64,000 bases of DNA from Agaricus subrufescens. Its lineage: Eukaryota > Basidiomycota > Agaricomycetes > Agaricales > Agaricaceae. This document shows positions 9,974 through 21,288 of this stretch, piece by piece. The notes beneath the pieces were generated by a model. The model worked only from the letters and a program-made list of their open reading frames with translations, made no database searches and had not been told where the DNA came from. The DNA lies in the NCBI GenBank assembly GCA_029945375.1, contig CM057063.1, forward strand, positions 1 to 64,000. Direction: 5' to 3'. Both the position numbers and the translations under genes were made by a program. The stretch's first letter is position 1. Every line of letters starts with the position of its first letter.

Positions 9974-11570
9974 ATTTCCTGATGAGGTCTACCTACAGTC
10001 AAGGTGCAGACTCCGCGCGGGAACTAGCGCATGTGCTGAATTAACCCCTCGCCGACATCATGCTGGCTGGACGTGGAGAGTGGCCCACACTGGGGTCCAC
10101 ATTTTTCTGGCAGCCTGGCACAAATTTAAGAACCTGAACCTGCAGACCAGAAGAGGTACAACGTGCATGATTGTTCATGAAGCGTGTCATGGTCTCACGG
10201 TATGAACAGCCTAACAGTAGTATCCACGACCCGCTCACACGTCAAAGTGGACGTGGAAGCACAAAGATTGGAAAGTGAAAACTGGTGGAAGTCGTGATGT
10301 AGTTTATACTTTATTAATGACGGCTGGGAATCATCAAACATGTATGGCCAGTGTAGGGGATGTTTGGGAGGAAGGGGGGATTTAGATGTCATTGAAATCT
10401 AATTTCAAAAGATGGTTTCGATAATTTGTTTAGATTCCATCTACTGGAGTAAAAGCAGATCCGAAGCTACCATGGGGCTGGATCCCGAAGGATCGATCAG
10501 GGTCAGGAGAAAACAACTCAATGATGGGGACGTTACATCCTTGTTAGCTCCGAGTTCTGCATTCGGAAGAAATAACAGGCTCTAAGCAGCTACAATTGGA
10601 AGAGAGTGTATGAAGCTTTCAACCTAACCCAGCGCTTTGACTTTTACAAGTCCGCTTCTTATAATCACCCCACAGGTTGGCACAAGGCTGATCCGAGAAT
10701 CAGATTCGTTTTAGATTTATCGATGCTTGCAGCGTATCATATTAATAGCGACTCGGCATGAGGGTTCGGCATGAGGGTATTAAAATCGAGAGATCTACAC
10801 ACTCAGAACAACCCGGTAGATCATTTCCGGCTCCCAAGGTTTGGCGCACCCCATGCACCAATATTATACGAAGATCCGTTGGACGCCACAGAGTCCGGCC
10901 TCAAAGCTCGGTATCCAGAGATACTCCTGCAATCCACATTATCGCCACCTAGACGTCATGCGAATCCAACTTGAATCCAACACTCTTCCCTTCTAGACGT
11001 AACTATAGTCTAAAACCGGCGTATGGACTAATTGCAACTCGTATGGCTTTATCGTATTGGGAACTTGTAAGCATTTTTTTCTCACAGGGATTACACTCAG
11101 CACCACAGCGTAATCTATAGTAGGGGTGGAAGTGATAATGGAAGCGCGACGGGGAGCGGCGAAATTCACGCTATTGGTGCAAGTAATTCAGTCATGTTTA
11201 CTCCAGCGACCCAAAGATCTCGTTTTCACCTATATAACTTCGGTTTTCTCACATCTTGCTAAAACTTCCATTCTACAATTTTCCACTGTCCCTTGCAATG
11301 GGATCCGAGGTACTCAAATCAAGCTAGACATGGTGTAATATTGTACTCAAGCTTGGGTGACTGTATTTCAGACTTGTACAACCTTGAACACTCCCGATGC
11401 TGTACCACACTATGGCAACTCTCAGTGCTTTGTACCTGCAGAAATTTCTTTGGTGCGTATTTGTCGGCATTATCCAACAGAGCCGATGACTCACGATGTG
11501 GTAAGAATTATGAAGATGTCCTTTTACCTTATCCGTCGCCTCCGGTCGAGCCGGGCCGAGTCAGTGAGCC
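9974..11570. other. Gene-poor region
   Basis: No gene is supported. A 67-codon open frame at 10771-10974 (plus) has protein-like composition but no start context, introns or recognised motif, so I leave it uncalled. A short direct repeat of GGCATGAGGGT lies near 10757-10779. Confidence 0.4.
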
Positions 11571-12661
11571 ATGTCCTGGGGTAAGCTTGAAGATCCCAAC
11601 CAAGAATATCGTACTCATCTAATAAAGCAGGAGCCCTCGGTACCGTTCAGCTGCCCGACACAGACGATCCCTGATAACACTGTTGGCGGTGAAGTCAACA
11701 TTTCGATGTCTACATCATTCAATCCTACCTCACATGCAGTCACGCCGGACATAATATTCAACACTTCAGACGGGGTCCTGTTCTACGCCCACTCTCAGGT
11801 GTTCAGAGGCTTCTCGCCGGAAGCCTCTGTTGGAGTTCCTTGGAGTCGAAATAGAGCGAGCCGAACCAACCAAGGAATAGTTGGGTTGGATAATATTCAC
11901 AAGGTTCCCGATTCATCTACTGTTTTCAACATAGTCCTGCACACATTATATGGATCATCCCCCGCAAGAAACTCACCTAGTTTTGAGGCTTTACTAACGG
12001 CCGTCGACCGTATGTTTTTCTATGGCATCGAAGCCAGAGATTTCATCACCAAGCACACACCGTTATATCAGCTGCTCCTTACACATGCACCACTGCATCC
12101 TCTACATGTGTATTCGCTTGCGGGACGTCACGAATTAGAGGATTTGGCTGTTTCTTCCTCATCCCATTTACTGTCTTTTTCTATTTCGAATCTTCCTGAT
12201 GCGATGGCCAAACGGATGGGATCAGTCTATCTGAAACGACTCGTTTGTTTGCATCTCAATCGAACAGATGCATTAAAACAAATTTTATTAGACCCTCCTC
12301 TTCCTCATCCTCCGACAAAGGAGTGCGGATTCCCTGAGCAAAAACCCCTAACAAGAGCCTGGGCGTTAGTCGCCGCATACCTAGCATGGGATGCCCGTCC
12401 AGGTGAGTTTCAACGTTAAAAAAAAGCAAAAGACTGCTTAATTGTTTTCTGATCTATTGCGTTCGGCTAGACTTGTCTACTAGTAGTATGAAAGCAGCGT
12501 TTCAGCCATTGACCGAGAGTTTGTCCTGTGAGTTGTGTCTGTCAGGGTTGGAGAAAAGGATCAAGGGATGTGTTGATCGATGGGCGAGCGTGAAAGTGAG
12601 TTTTGCATTGTTCATCCCTATAATGATCCGTTTTAATTGTCAACCGCAGCCCACGATCTGA
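11571..12661 (+). CDS. BTB/POZ domain protein
   Basis: Three exons are inferred: 11571-12402, 12471-12595 and 12650-12661, with introns of 68 and 54 bp. The product is about 323 residues if the first ATG is used. The BTB/POZ fold begins near residue 55 with the typical DIIFNTSDGVLFYAHSQVF segment and continues through the VFNIVLHTLYG helix. The C-terminal half has the pattern of the large Agaricomycete BTB family, ending with a CELC...C cluster and a Trp-x-x-Val-Lys tail. BTB domains mediate dimerisation and often link to Cul3 ubiquitin ligases or transcription regulators; the partner here is unknown. ATG 11707 is an alternative start that removes a non-conserved leader. A GGTAAGC at 11580 could also be a donor, so the N-terminus is uncertain. 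Confidence 0.8.
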
Positions 12662-13087
12662 TACCAAAAGTTCGAGCGTCTGGATTTATATGTAATATGG
12701 TGAGCCGGGTTACTCAAACTCATCAGTTTCACCGCCAGTGACAAATGAAACTTAAAATGTTTTTCAGGAACCTTTCACATGCATCGCTCGTATCTGTCAA
12801 AAGAAAAAGTCCACTCGATTCAGTGCATACGAGATCGTAGCTATGCTGAGAGACAATGATTCAGTCTATTGACATACGGAAACGAGTCAAGTTATACCTG
12901 TATATAGGCGTTTTCATCGCCAAATTGTTTGTTGCATTCGTCACAGTGAGTACTTAAGTGAGTACTAAATGCCGTGGGCAGACGAATGTTTGTAATGCTA
13001 TGTGCCATCACAGGCATATCGCACGGGATTACATGGCCTAATGAGTGAGAAGGCGTACGTTAATCAACGCTGACTCGCTGGCGAAAG
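12662..13087. other. Intergenic, no gene seen
   Basis: Only short frames with many stops. A fragment near 12770-12860 has protein-like words in one frame but cannot be joined to a gene. Confidence 0.4.
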
Positions 13088-13192
13088 CCGGCTGAGGTTT
13101 TTACACCCGGGAAACATATGTCCTTTAACTCTTGCGTGTGCGCGCCCAGCTGCCACTGAAGTAACCCGGCGATTACAATCGAGACAACCGTA
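13088..13192 (-). pseudogene. Degenerate C2H2 finger fragment
   Basis: The minus-strand translation contains YGCLDC...HARVKGH, clearly related to the first finger of the neighbouring zinc-finger gene (YECLDC...HARAKGH, exon 14803-14943). The core phenylalanine of the finger is gone, and the second finger that should follow is degraded to a few residues before the stop. It sits about 500 bp downstream of, and in the same orientation as, the intact gene, so it is probably a decayed partial duplicate. Confidence 0.6.
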
Positions 13193-13700
13193 GGGCCCCA
13201 GGAGAGGAAGCCGAGACAAGAAGGTGGGAAGTCCGTGGCGCATCGCCATCTTTTTATATACAGCCTGACAAGGTGGAGTGCAAATAAACATGGTTAGTCG
13301 ATGTGAGACTCCACAAAGACAAAATTAGAATACAACTTTAGGTTAGGCACCTTTCAGCCTATCGCTAGGAGAATACAACAGATACCCGATAGCTATTGAG
13401 CTATCGAGCTCTTGAGTCACTGGATATCATTTTCGGCTGTCCCGTTTTCGATAACGCCAAAGTTTCGCAACGTCCGACAGTCACCCAGAGTATGGATGAT
13501 CTAAATTGTGAAGTCCAGATAAGATAAAACTATATTGGGAGGAAACTAGTTAACAATCGTAACACAGGGAGAATAATAGAAGACAAAGGGAGAAAGTTTC
13601 AACAACCAACATGTTTACTAAAAGATTATTGAGAGAACAATGACCGGCAAATAATTACCCATTACCGGAAGTATACTCCACGTAACTATGGTGGGTTCAT

Positions 13701-14943
13701 TCAGAATCTAAGCAACCTCGAAAACTTTTTAGTCAAGTCTTCGAAGTGGTTTACAACCTGTCTGAACCGGGCAATACCGCAAGACTCGCTTTCGATATGT
13801 TGCACCAGCCCAGAAATGAGCTGAAACTCTGTACGACAGTGGGGGCACCGGAATTCGGAGGCATCATGGGTAGGAGAGTTAAGGTGTTGATTCAAGCGAT
13901 CAAGGGTCTTGAAAGTCGAGTGACAGATATAACACTCGTAACTGTGCCCATTAAACGCACGTTCGTTAGCGGAGAGTGTAATCAGGCGAGTGGGTGGATT
14001 GGATAAACCACCAATACGGCGGTCTACGGAAATTTGAGGTATAATATTGAGTTTATGAACTGCGGCTGTGACTTGATGACGATTGATTTGATGGCAGCCG
14101 GACTCGATATGCATGGCGATAGCCGATGGGGTCTTGAACATGTTCTTACAGAAGGGACAGTTTAGAGTTCGACCGCGGTGAGCAGACGAGGCGTTATGCT
14201 AATTTAGAGTCAATAGGTCAGTCCAAAGTGTATCATCCTATGCCAATGCTCACCTGATTCAATGCTTGTGCACTCGAGAAGTCACGGGAGCAGACAAAGC
14301 ACCAGTTATGGACAGGATTAAAAACTAAGTGTTGGTTCAGGGCGGAAATATCGACGAAGGATCTGTCACAGCTATCACAGAATGGATCACCAGTACTGTC
14401 GCTCGAGCTATCGGAATCATCTTCCGAATCCTCGAACGAAGAGTATTGATGACGGGGGGAGTCTGCGAGATGCTATCATGACAGTCAATCAGCAAGACGT
14501 GTGTCAGGAAATCTTTCTTTCAAACCTGTTGATAAGCTTCTTCCGAAGAGAACTGGCGATTACAATCCTCGCACTGGTAGCTGCATTGGTGTTGAGGAGA
14601 ATCTGCCACATGCTGTTAAGGCGGAGGTAAGCCAATACGTAGAGCCGACGGACGTGGGGAACTGGTTTCACCTGCTCATAGGCTCTTGGTGTGGAGAAGA
14701 ACCTGTCGCAATCATCACAATAACCGTGAAGCGAGGAAGATTTAAGATGCTATCGAGCAGTATTCAATCAGAAAAAACTGAGTTCCAGCGGATAGGGCAT
14801 ACATTGGTCAGGGCATTCCTGTTGACAAAGAGCCTGTCGCAGTCTTCACACTCTGGGCAAGCATGTCCTTTGGCTCTCGCATGTGACTGCACGGCAAGGG
14901 CAGATGCAAACGTGCGGTCACAGTCAAGACACTCGTAGGACAT
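13701..14943 (-). CDS. Multi-finger C2H2 zinc-finger protein
   Basis: Five exons on the minus strand: 14943-14803, 14749-14672, 14612-14526, 14472-14254 and 14198-13701. Together they encode 340 residues with every intron in phase 0. Fingers of the form C-x2-C-(D/N)R-x-F...H recur: YECLDCDRTF and CEDCDRLF in exon 1, YCDDCDRFF in exon 2, YQCEDCNRQF in exon 3, FCDSCDRSF and CFVCSRDF in exon 4, and CPFCKNMF, YECYICHSTF and FRCPHCRTEF in exon 5. Each of the four introns interrupts a finger just before its first zinc-binding His, so the exons look like duplicated finger units. This is a family expanded in Agaricomycetes, presumably nucleic-acid binding; targets are unknown. A Ser/Asp-rich acidic linker occurs in exon 4. 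Confidence 0.88.
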
Positions 14944-16060
14944 TGCACAAAGAAGTAAGAAAGAACACGGAATCTGACGTGGCACTGTCCTTTATAACAA
15001 TAGCGCAGGTGGGAAATGTCACATGAAAGAACCTCGTTCAGAGCAATTCACGTAACTTATCACTGCGGTCCATTCGGCGGAACAAGGAGAGCGCTGTGTT
15101 GTTGTTTTGGTGCAGTACGACGCAAGGTCCATCATAGCACGATGGGACTTGAAGCTTGATCAGTCAAATAAGATTTGTTCGCAATGATGGCCGTCTGCCC
15201 TTACTGTCGCCAGTGGATCATACCACAAGCGGGGGTCCCGCACCTAGTATGCAAATATACCTCCCTGATTCAACTGTGTTTGCTGTGTTCAATGGGTATC
15301 AGCTATCTCTTACAAAACTTATTTCATAGACAGGTGGTTACTGAACAGCTTAAGAATAAGTGATGTGGCATCGTACTCGCTCGCGTTCCGATTACCAAGG
15401 CACTCGAGGGGAGACCGCGGCAATTATACAGGCCGGGGAATCATACCGTACAGAAAAATTTTTGTAGGCTGTATCCAAAGCTGTTAAAGGCTAGTCAGTC
15501 GTTTGAATCATTCGGGGAACTTGAAGAACTGAATTTAAAATGAAATCGCCGAGACGAACGGTGCAATCAACCCTGTCTTAGTTACACGTAAAGTTTCTAT
15601 ACTATACAGCATTGAACAACGGTGTTCAAATGGCGGCTTGTGCAACCAAATGATCGTTGGGGATTCTATTGACGGATGCAGTTTTTGGTATTGCAAAGGT
15701 TGTCCGATAAAGGACAATATGACCATCATAGATTTGATCCAAGTTGACGGGGAATATGGTCAACTTATTGGTGAATTCCGCGCTTTATCATTCAAACTTC
15801 CTCCTACGACATCGGGTTTTCCGCCTCCCATCTGTTCTGTCTTGAATTCAGCCAGACTAGGCGTAAAACGGCATAAAGAATATCATGCTGTTGGTACCTC
15901 TTTCCCTGTTCGCCATTCCGGCATACCGGGGAAATCTTCGGTAAAGTCTCTGCGGCGTAATATCGTGCTACATTCTTCAGGTCCCTGCTGGTGCACTGAG
16001 GGTGTTGAAATGCACAGAGCCATTGTTCATCTTAGTTGTTGTGCTGTACACATCCAAGCA
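14944..16060. other. Intergenic, no gene seen
   Basis: The frames found here are short, lack introns that would join them and resemble no family. The part nearest 14944 should hold the promoter of the minus-strand zinc-finger gene. Confidence 0.4.
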
Positions 16061-16068
16061 TATAAAAC
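16061..16068 (+). promoter_or_regulatory. TATA box of the dsRNA-binding gene
   Basis: TATAAAAC lies 78 bp upstream of the ATG at 16139, a normal distance for a fungal gene with a short leader. Confidence 0.5.
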
Positions 16069-16138
16069 TTAGTGCTTGTAGAGGGAAAAGATACCAAGAC
16101 CCCAGCATCGACACCGTCCATCTAAACACTACATCACA

Positions 16139-16497
16139 ATGTCTACTCAAGAAAATGGTACTATATTATAGTTCACTGTCAATCTCTATGGTGGACTGAA
16201 CTGTCATTCTTAGGTTATATGAACAAACTCAACACGATTTGCAACCGCCAAGGATGGAAACTTGAAAAAGATGATCCAATCCAGTCTGGACCAAAACATC
16301 AACCTACCTGGACAGCTAAAGTCTTCGGTATGTTTCTCGCGCCAACGACTGATTATATTTTCCTAATTTTACCAGTGAAAGGTAGTCCGTTTCAAGGCAA
16401 TGGCTCATCCATTCAAGCAGCGAAGGAAGCCGCAGCGAGAAGTGCCATCGAACATTACAGGACTAGCCACCCGGAAGTCGTCCCCAGCGATTTTTGA
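16139..16497 (+). CDS. Small single dsRNA-binding domain protein
   Basis: Three exons, 16139-16157, 16214-16327 and 16376-16497, give 84 residues with introns of 56 and 48 bp in phase 1. The whole protein is one double-stranded RNA-binding (DRBM) fold. It has the alpha1 start with LNTICNRQGW, the GPKH segment, the beta-strand ending WTAKVFV, then the G-x-G turn and the KEAAARSAIEHY alpha2 helix. The usual alpha2 Lys-Lys of strong binders is reduced to one Lys (AAKEAA), so binding may be weaker. There is no second domain, unlike Dicer or RNase III proteins. The family is common in Agaricomycetes but its role is not established. It could modulate RNA silencing or simply dimerise. Confidence 0.85.
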
Positions 16498-17425
16498 GAC
16501 TATAGGTTATATTTGAATCAGTACATGTTCCCATAGCATTGTGTTGGGTAGTGGATGACCTTTCGTTGCCACCCGTTGAGTAGAAATAGATATTCAAGAT
16601 TGGTTGAGAAGGTTTGTGATAATTGTCGACTATTAGTCGGCATTTTCTCCACCCGGCGGGGAGTTACGCAGTGCAATATGTTTCATGAAAGAGCTATAAG
16701 ACTTGATGAATCTTTCTTTTTGCTGTGAGAACTCAGTCAGAAAGATCACATCAGCGGAACTTTAACTTGCAGAATAATTGCTATTATGTAACTTTTGATC
16801 TTATCCAGGAATGGATTCAATGTCTCGCGGAGAATGAAGTTGGCCATCGTCAACTGCCAATCCCGCTTGCAACTAGCGAGTCGGCTGCCATTTTTCAGTC
16901 CTACCTACATATTCGTTTTCTAGAAGATACTGTCACTCCATGGCGGTAGTTGGAAGGGTTAAAGATTGAGGAAACGGGGAGCATAGTAGAAGACTCTCAA
17001 CTACTCGATCACAAATAATGTCGATTACTGGTGTCGACATATCGTGTCTGTGGTCGCGATCTCCTCCGCGTGATTGCAAATGACTAATCACGGCATTGTC
17101 CCAAACACTGGCCACCTGCACACCAGGCTTCTGATAAGCGTCAGTTGTAGGTAGCATAATTTCGCCATCGACAGATGAGTGAATGATACATGGAATGTCA
17201 TAAACAGGACGAGCGGAAAAGTGTTAAAGGGTACGATAGACAACAGTACTATTCTTCTCTCAGTCAATAAGAAATACGATGAAATCAAGTGACAAGTGTC
17301 GTCACCCTCCCCAAAAATCTGAAATATCCGATGGTTATATGACGCGATCGAAGCTAACGTCAACAATTATCTGTCATTTGCGGGCGACAGTGATTCTGCG
17401 TGAATGATACGAACCATCCGCGGCC
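16498..17425. other. Intergenic, no gene seen
   Basis: Overlapping short frames only; no splice-supported gene. It separates the dsRNA-binding gene from the 3' end of the convergent GQQPY-repeat gene. Confidence 0.4.
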
Positions 17426-18302
17426 TCAAGAGGAGTCTTGCAAGTGGTGCCTCTCCATATCTTCTGTGATTTCGGTAACACCAGGATCGTCGGAATCGGA
17501 GGAGGAAGATGTTGCACCTCGATGCTGGTGAGATTCCAATGTTGAATTTTGGAAGGCTCGCTGATACTGATCAGTAGTCGGGGTACTTTGTTGCTGCTGG
17601 GGAAAATAATTGGGCTGATATTGTCCTTGTTGAGGTTGAGGATGCGATTGCTGTCCGGTTTGGGCAGCTTGAGGATACCGTTGCTGTCCGGCCTGGGCAG
17701 ACTGATGATAAGGTTGCTGTCCGGCCTGGTAAGACTGATGATAAGGTTGTTGTCCGGGCTGCGCGGCTTGGGGATACGGTTGCTGTCTGGGCTGGGCAGG
17801 CTGACAATAAGGTTGCTGCCCGGGGTGTGGAGGACTAGGGCGTGGTTGATGTACATTTTGATATTGGGCGTTCATGAATTGACTGGCTTCGTACTTGTAG
17901 TGTACATTCTGTTCCGGATCGGTGTACGAGTATGAAGAGTGGGTATGCGATGAATTGGTGGGTGGTGGATCAGATGGCATATCTTTACCTAATGAATAGA
18001 TTGACTAGAGAAAGGAGAGGGCACGTACATCCGGGATAGGTTGACGTATGACCTTGAGTTGGACCATACCTTGGAGCATGATAAGCGGAGGATGGACCAC
18101 CTGAAGACGTCCTCGTTGGATTAGGCACAACAGAGATAGGTCACCAAAGATCACCTGAGTTGTATGTCGGGTTCATTTGAACATTGTTATTGTTTCCCCT
18201 TACGCTCATCATATGCATATTGTACTGCATCTGAACATTGTGCATGTCGATGAAATTGCCGCCGTTTATCTCGAAGTTTTGCGCGCCCTCGAAAAAACCC
18301 AT
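17426..18302 (-). CDS. GQQPY-repeat protein with AQNFEINGG-type N-terminus
   Basis: Three exons on the minus strand: 18302-18155, 18100-18029 and 17988-17426, encoding 260 residues. The start, MGFFEGAQNFEINGGNF, is the N-terminus of an Agaricomycete family of unknown function. Residues following the second intron contain the matching YTDPEQNVHYKYEASQF segment. The centre is a Gln/Pro-rich tandem repeat of 11 residues. The first intron (54 bp, GTGATC...TTCAG with a CTAAT branch-like site) is essential, because it removes an in-frame TGA near 18145. The protein is hydrophilic, with no signal peptide or membrane segment, and ends in an acidic serine stretch. It is probably intrinsically disordered, and no molecular function is known to me. 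Confidence 0.78.
17636..17821 (-). repeat. 33-bp coding tandem repeat (11-residue GQQPY unit)
   Basis: About five and a half copies of an 11-residue unit of the form G/R-Q-Q-P-Y-x-Q-x-x-Q-x sit inside the third exon of the gene at 17426-18302. Copies differ mainly at positions 6-9 and 11. Confidence 0.85.
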
Positions 18303-19518
18303 ATTTGTTCCTGGAACTCAACGGTAGGGAGGAGAATGTTGAGGTGTACGGATGCCAGATGGGAGTACTGGGAGAAGAACAGCTTGCACATAAGCGCTGT
18401 GAACGCCAGGCATGAGGTGACAGAGGCTGTGCTGAGGCGAACAGAAATAGGTCAAGACCAGGCAGGCAACCAGGGTGTTTTTTGTCCTGCTTTCTGCAAA
18501 AGATAGCTGAGTAGGCAAGCTGGGCCGCTCCGAGTTGGAGACATAGGCACAACGAAGCAGTAGAGGCCGGACCAAGCATCTTGCCGCTTTCGGAGACGAT
18601 GAGGCTTGGCCATGCTGTGCCTGTTCTACAGCAAGACGGATGACCGGGCCGTATGATGTAAAGTTGACCGTGCTAGGCCCGTTCTCTCAGCAAGGCGGAC
18701 TATGGCAGCGGTAGAGCCCTGGCTGCATAGTCCGTCCGGCGCTGATGCCGGCAGTTCACCGGATCCCTTTCGGCCCTTTATAATTCTATCTCCGCTTTTG
18801 ATTCAAGAACTTTCCTCATACGACCTTCTACTACGGCGAAGTATCAGTCGAGGCAGCGCGTATACTCCCCTTGTTGACTCGCAGGCAGCTCCTAGGTCCG
18901 AACAATCATTCGACTTCATAACGACAGCAACGTCAAGATTTTATACCTCGTATTTGACAGCAGTGGTGTCGGATGAGTAGAGGGTGTCAATTGACTCGTG
19001 GATATCAGCCGTTGGGTTCGTGGGTTTTGCCTCTGCCTCTGCCTCGACTACCAGCCGGCCTTCATCATCCCTTCAATCAAAATGTAACTCTAAATAAGCT
19101 CAAATTTTCTGGTGTCTAATAAGGCAGAGATGAACGGCATCGCAAAGCGAAGCCCTTCTCCCGTATAAATATAAGGGATTTGGCAGTTTACTTGACATAC
19201 TCTCTAAACGCCGCTTTGCATTTGAACGTAAACGGCGATACTTTGCGGCTGTTCATTTTTCTATCAGCGCTTTCTTTGCATAATACCCGAGCTCTCCGTG
19301 GGCTTGGAAACTCGAGGCGGGAACGCTGCCATCTCGAAGCTCATTCGCCCTACGTCCACTCGTCCTTTGTTCCCGGTGTTAGCGTTCCCAAGCTTCCTTG
19401 TAGACCAACGTTCACCTAGCTCGGCTTAACCTCTTGTTCCTACACAGACGGTGGTGCTCGTTCTGCTCATTCTCTGTCCAGCTGAATAGAGCCTTAATTT
19501 GCTTTCCAAAGCCAAATC
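18303..19518. other. Divergent intergenic region
   Basis: This lies between the start of the minus-strand GQQPY gene and the start of the plus-strand gene at 19519, so it should hold both promoters. A TATAAATA is at 19164-19171. No coding region is supported. The segment 18600-18720 contains two related blocks (gctgtgcctgttctacagcaag... and gctaggcccgttctctcagcaag...), suggesting a small imperfect duplication. Confidence 0.45.
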
Positions 19519-20918
19519 ATGAACAACGAGTAGGCCAAAATATCATGTGTGATAGTGTTTTTCTTTTGACCAATATTCTCCTCAGCATCCCGGTGGTTCT
19601 GCCTGACCAAGTGGGCAACGAGCAGACAGGAGAGGGCAGCCTCCACAATCTAGACGACGAAACCTCCGACACTGCTACAATTTTTGAGGCTTTCAAAGAG
19701 GTTTCTCTTGACCTGACATTCTCGTTTTCAACGCAAAACTCGCCTGCCGAGTCCATTGTTGAAATACCAGCTTCAGGTACTACGTCTCCAGGCCCATCAT
19801 CACCCTCCCCCGAACGACAACCCTTGACCCCAGAACCAGTCGACGCAATACTCCCTTCCCATATGCTCTCTCGATCAACATCATTCTCTTCCCAGCTCGT
19901 ACCTATATCGCCTCTATTCAAATCGAAAAGGATGTTCAAATCAGCTAAATTTTCATCAGACCGGTCTTCCTCTATTCTCCATAGTTCTTGGCCGGCCATG
20001 AAATACATGGGTAGGGGTACCCCGGCCGACAAGAACAGGAGGAAAGAATGGAGTGGATTATCCTTTTCGAACGTTGGAGAAGACGGTTTGTTATTTTCAT
20101 CGGAGAACAGGGCGACATCACTCGATTCTCGCTCGCCTCGGATTTCTATGTCGTCCGAGTGGGACCTTTTGGGCCCTGGACCTCCCTCAACTAGCTCTCC
20201 ACGTATGGTTCAGCGCTCTTCTTCACCTCATAGCCCTGTAGAGGAGGAGGACGAAGACGAGAAGGAACGAGTTCCTCCATTGCAGAAGATTGAGATTGAG
20301 CTTGAAAGTAAAGCAGAAGACTGGGCCTCGGTCATGGAAACCGTCTTCTCTTCTGCTGATAAAGGAAATGAAGAAATTATTGAGTCAGTTGTCAAGGAGG
20401 CTGACGAAACACCAGAGACTGAAAAATTGAAAGAGGAAGACGATGCACAGACCGTTAAGCAGATACCCTCGGACGATTTGGATAAACTGGAATCAGAACT
20501 CCAACTGGACGTTAACATTGACAAAGCACTTGATTTAGGATTTAGTCCCGCAGGGGATGGGGGGAAATTCTTCACGCTGGCTGCTATCACCGATTCGGAT
20601 CACTCTCACACCACTATTCGCCGTACGACTACTGTTTCCTCCCACTCAATTTATTCTACGCCATCAGAAGGTCCTTCGGATGACCCTCCTATTCCTTCGT
20701 CACTACCTGCGCCGCTGACCAACTCTCATGGGGAGAAGTCCTCAGCCACGAAGATCATACCAAGCGTTGTCTCCCCTAGGAATTTCGCGAAAGCAGAGTC
20801 AACGGCTGACTGTGGATTCTCTCCCGCAACAGACGTAGATTTACCTTGGTGGAGGAAGGCATTAGCAAGATTGAAACGAATTCCCGTTTTACTGAAACAA
20901 CATCGTAAAACATGTTAA
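19519..20918 (+). CDS. Serine-rich, acidic unknown protein
   Basis: The best model has a tiny first exon, 19519-19529, a 56-bp intron with a strong pyrimidine tract and CTCAG acceptor, and a long second exon, 19586-20918, giving 447 residues. Alternatively the second exon alone is open further upstream, but that leader is non-conserved in composition. The protein is low in complexity: Ser/Pro-rich segments (about residues 60-230), an acidic coiled region (about 235-340), then Ser/Thr-rich sequence. It ends in a basic, Trp-containing tail (PWWRKALARLKRI). No enzyme motif, signal peptide or membrane span is seen. It is probably a disordered cytoplasmic or nuclear protein, function unknown. Confidence 0.65.
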
Positions 20919-21288
20919 GCTGTATGTGTATATTGACTGACCTTTTCTCGATTATGGACAATTTCCCCAGCTGCGGTTTGGTTGATCCTGACACACACTC
21001 ATTATTGCTTTGGGTTCTGCTATATTTTTGATCCTATGGAAGCTACCGTGTATGCTATATTTAGGACAGGACACTTCCACTCCTTTATACTCGTTTTTCC
21101 CTCAGTACTTCTTATTGGCATTATACGCTGTATATATTGTGTAATTGGACTCGCATTAGATATACTCTTGAATTTTGTTGATATGACCACTTGCTTGTCC
21201 GTCGCTTAATTACGTGTATTATTTACTTGAGGGGCTGTAGATAAACAAACACGTGCAAGCAGCGGAACTGCCACATCTATTCAAGCAA

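Noticed and set aside
9969..10205. 78-codon frame near the MITE
   Set aside because: It begins inside the element's terminal repeat and has no homology or start context.
10771..10974. 67-codon protein-like frame
   Set aside because: No conserved motif, no partner exon, and the surrounding region is non-coding. It could be a relic but cannot be supported.
18145..18148. In-frame TGA in the GQQPY gene, first read as a nonsense mutation
   Set aside because: A 54-bp GT-AG intron with a branch-like CTAAT removes it and keeps the frame.
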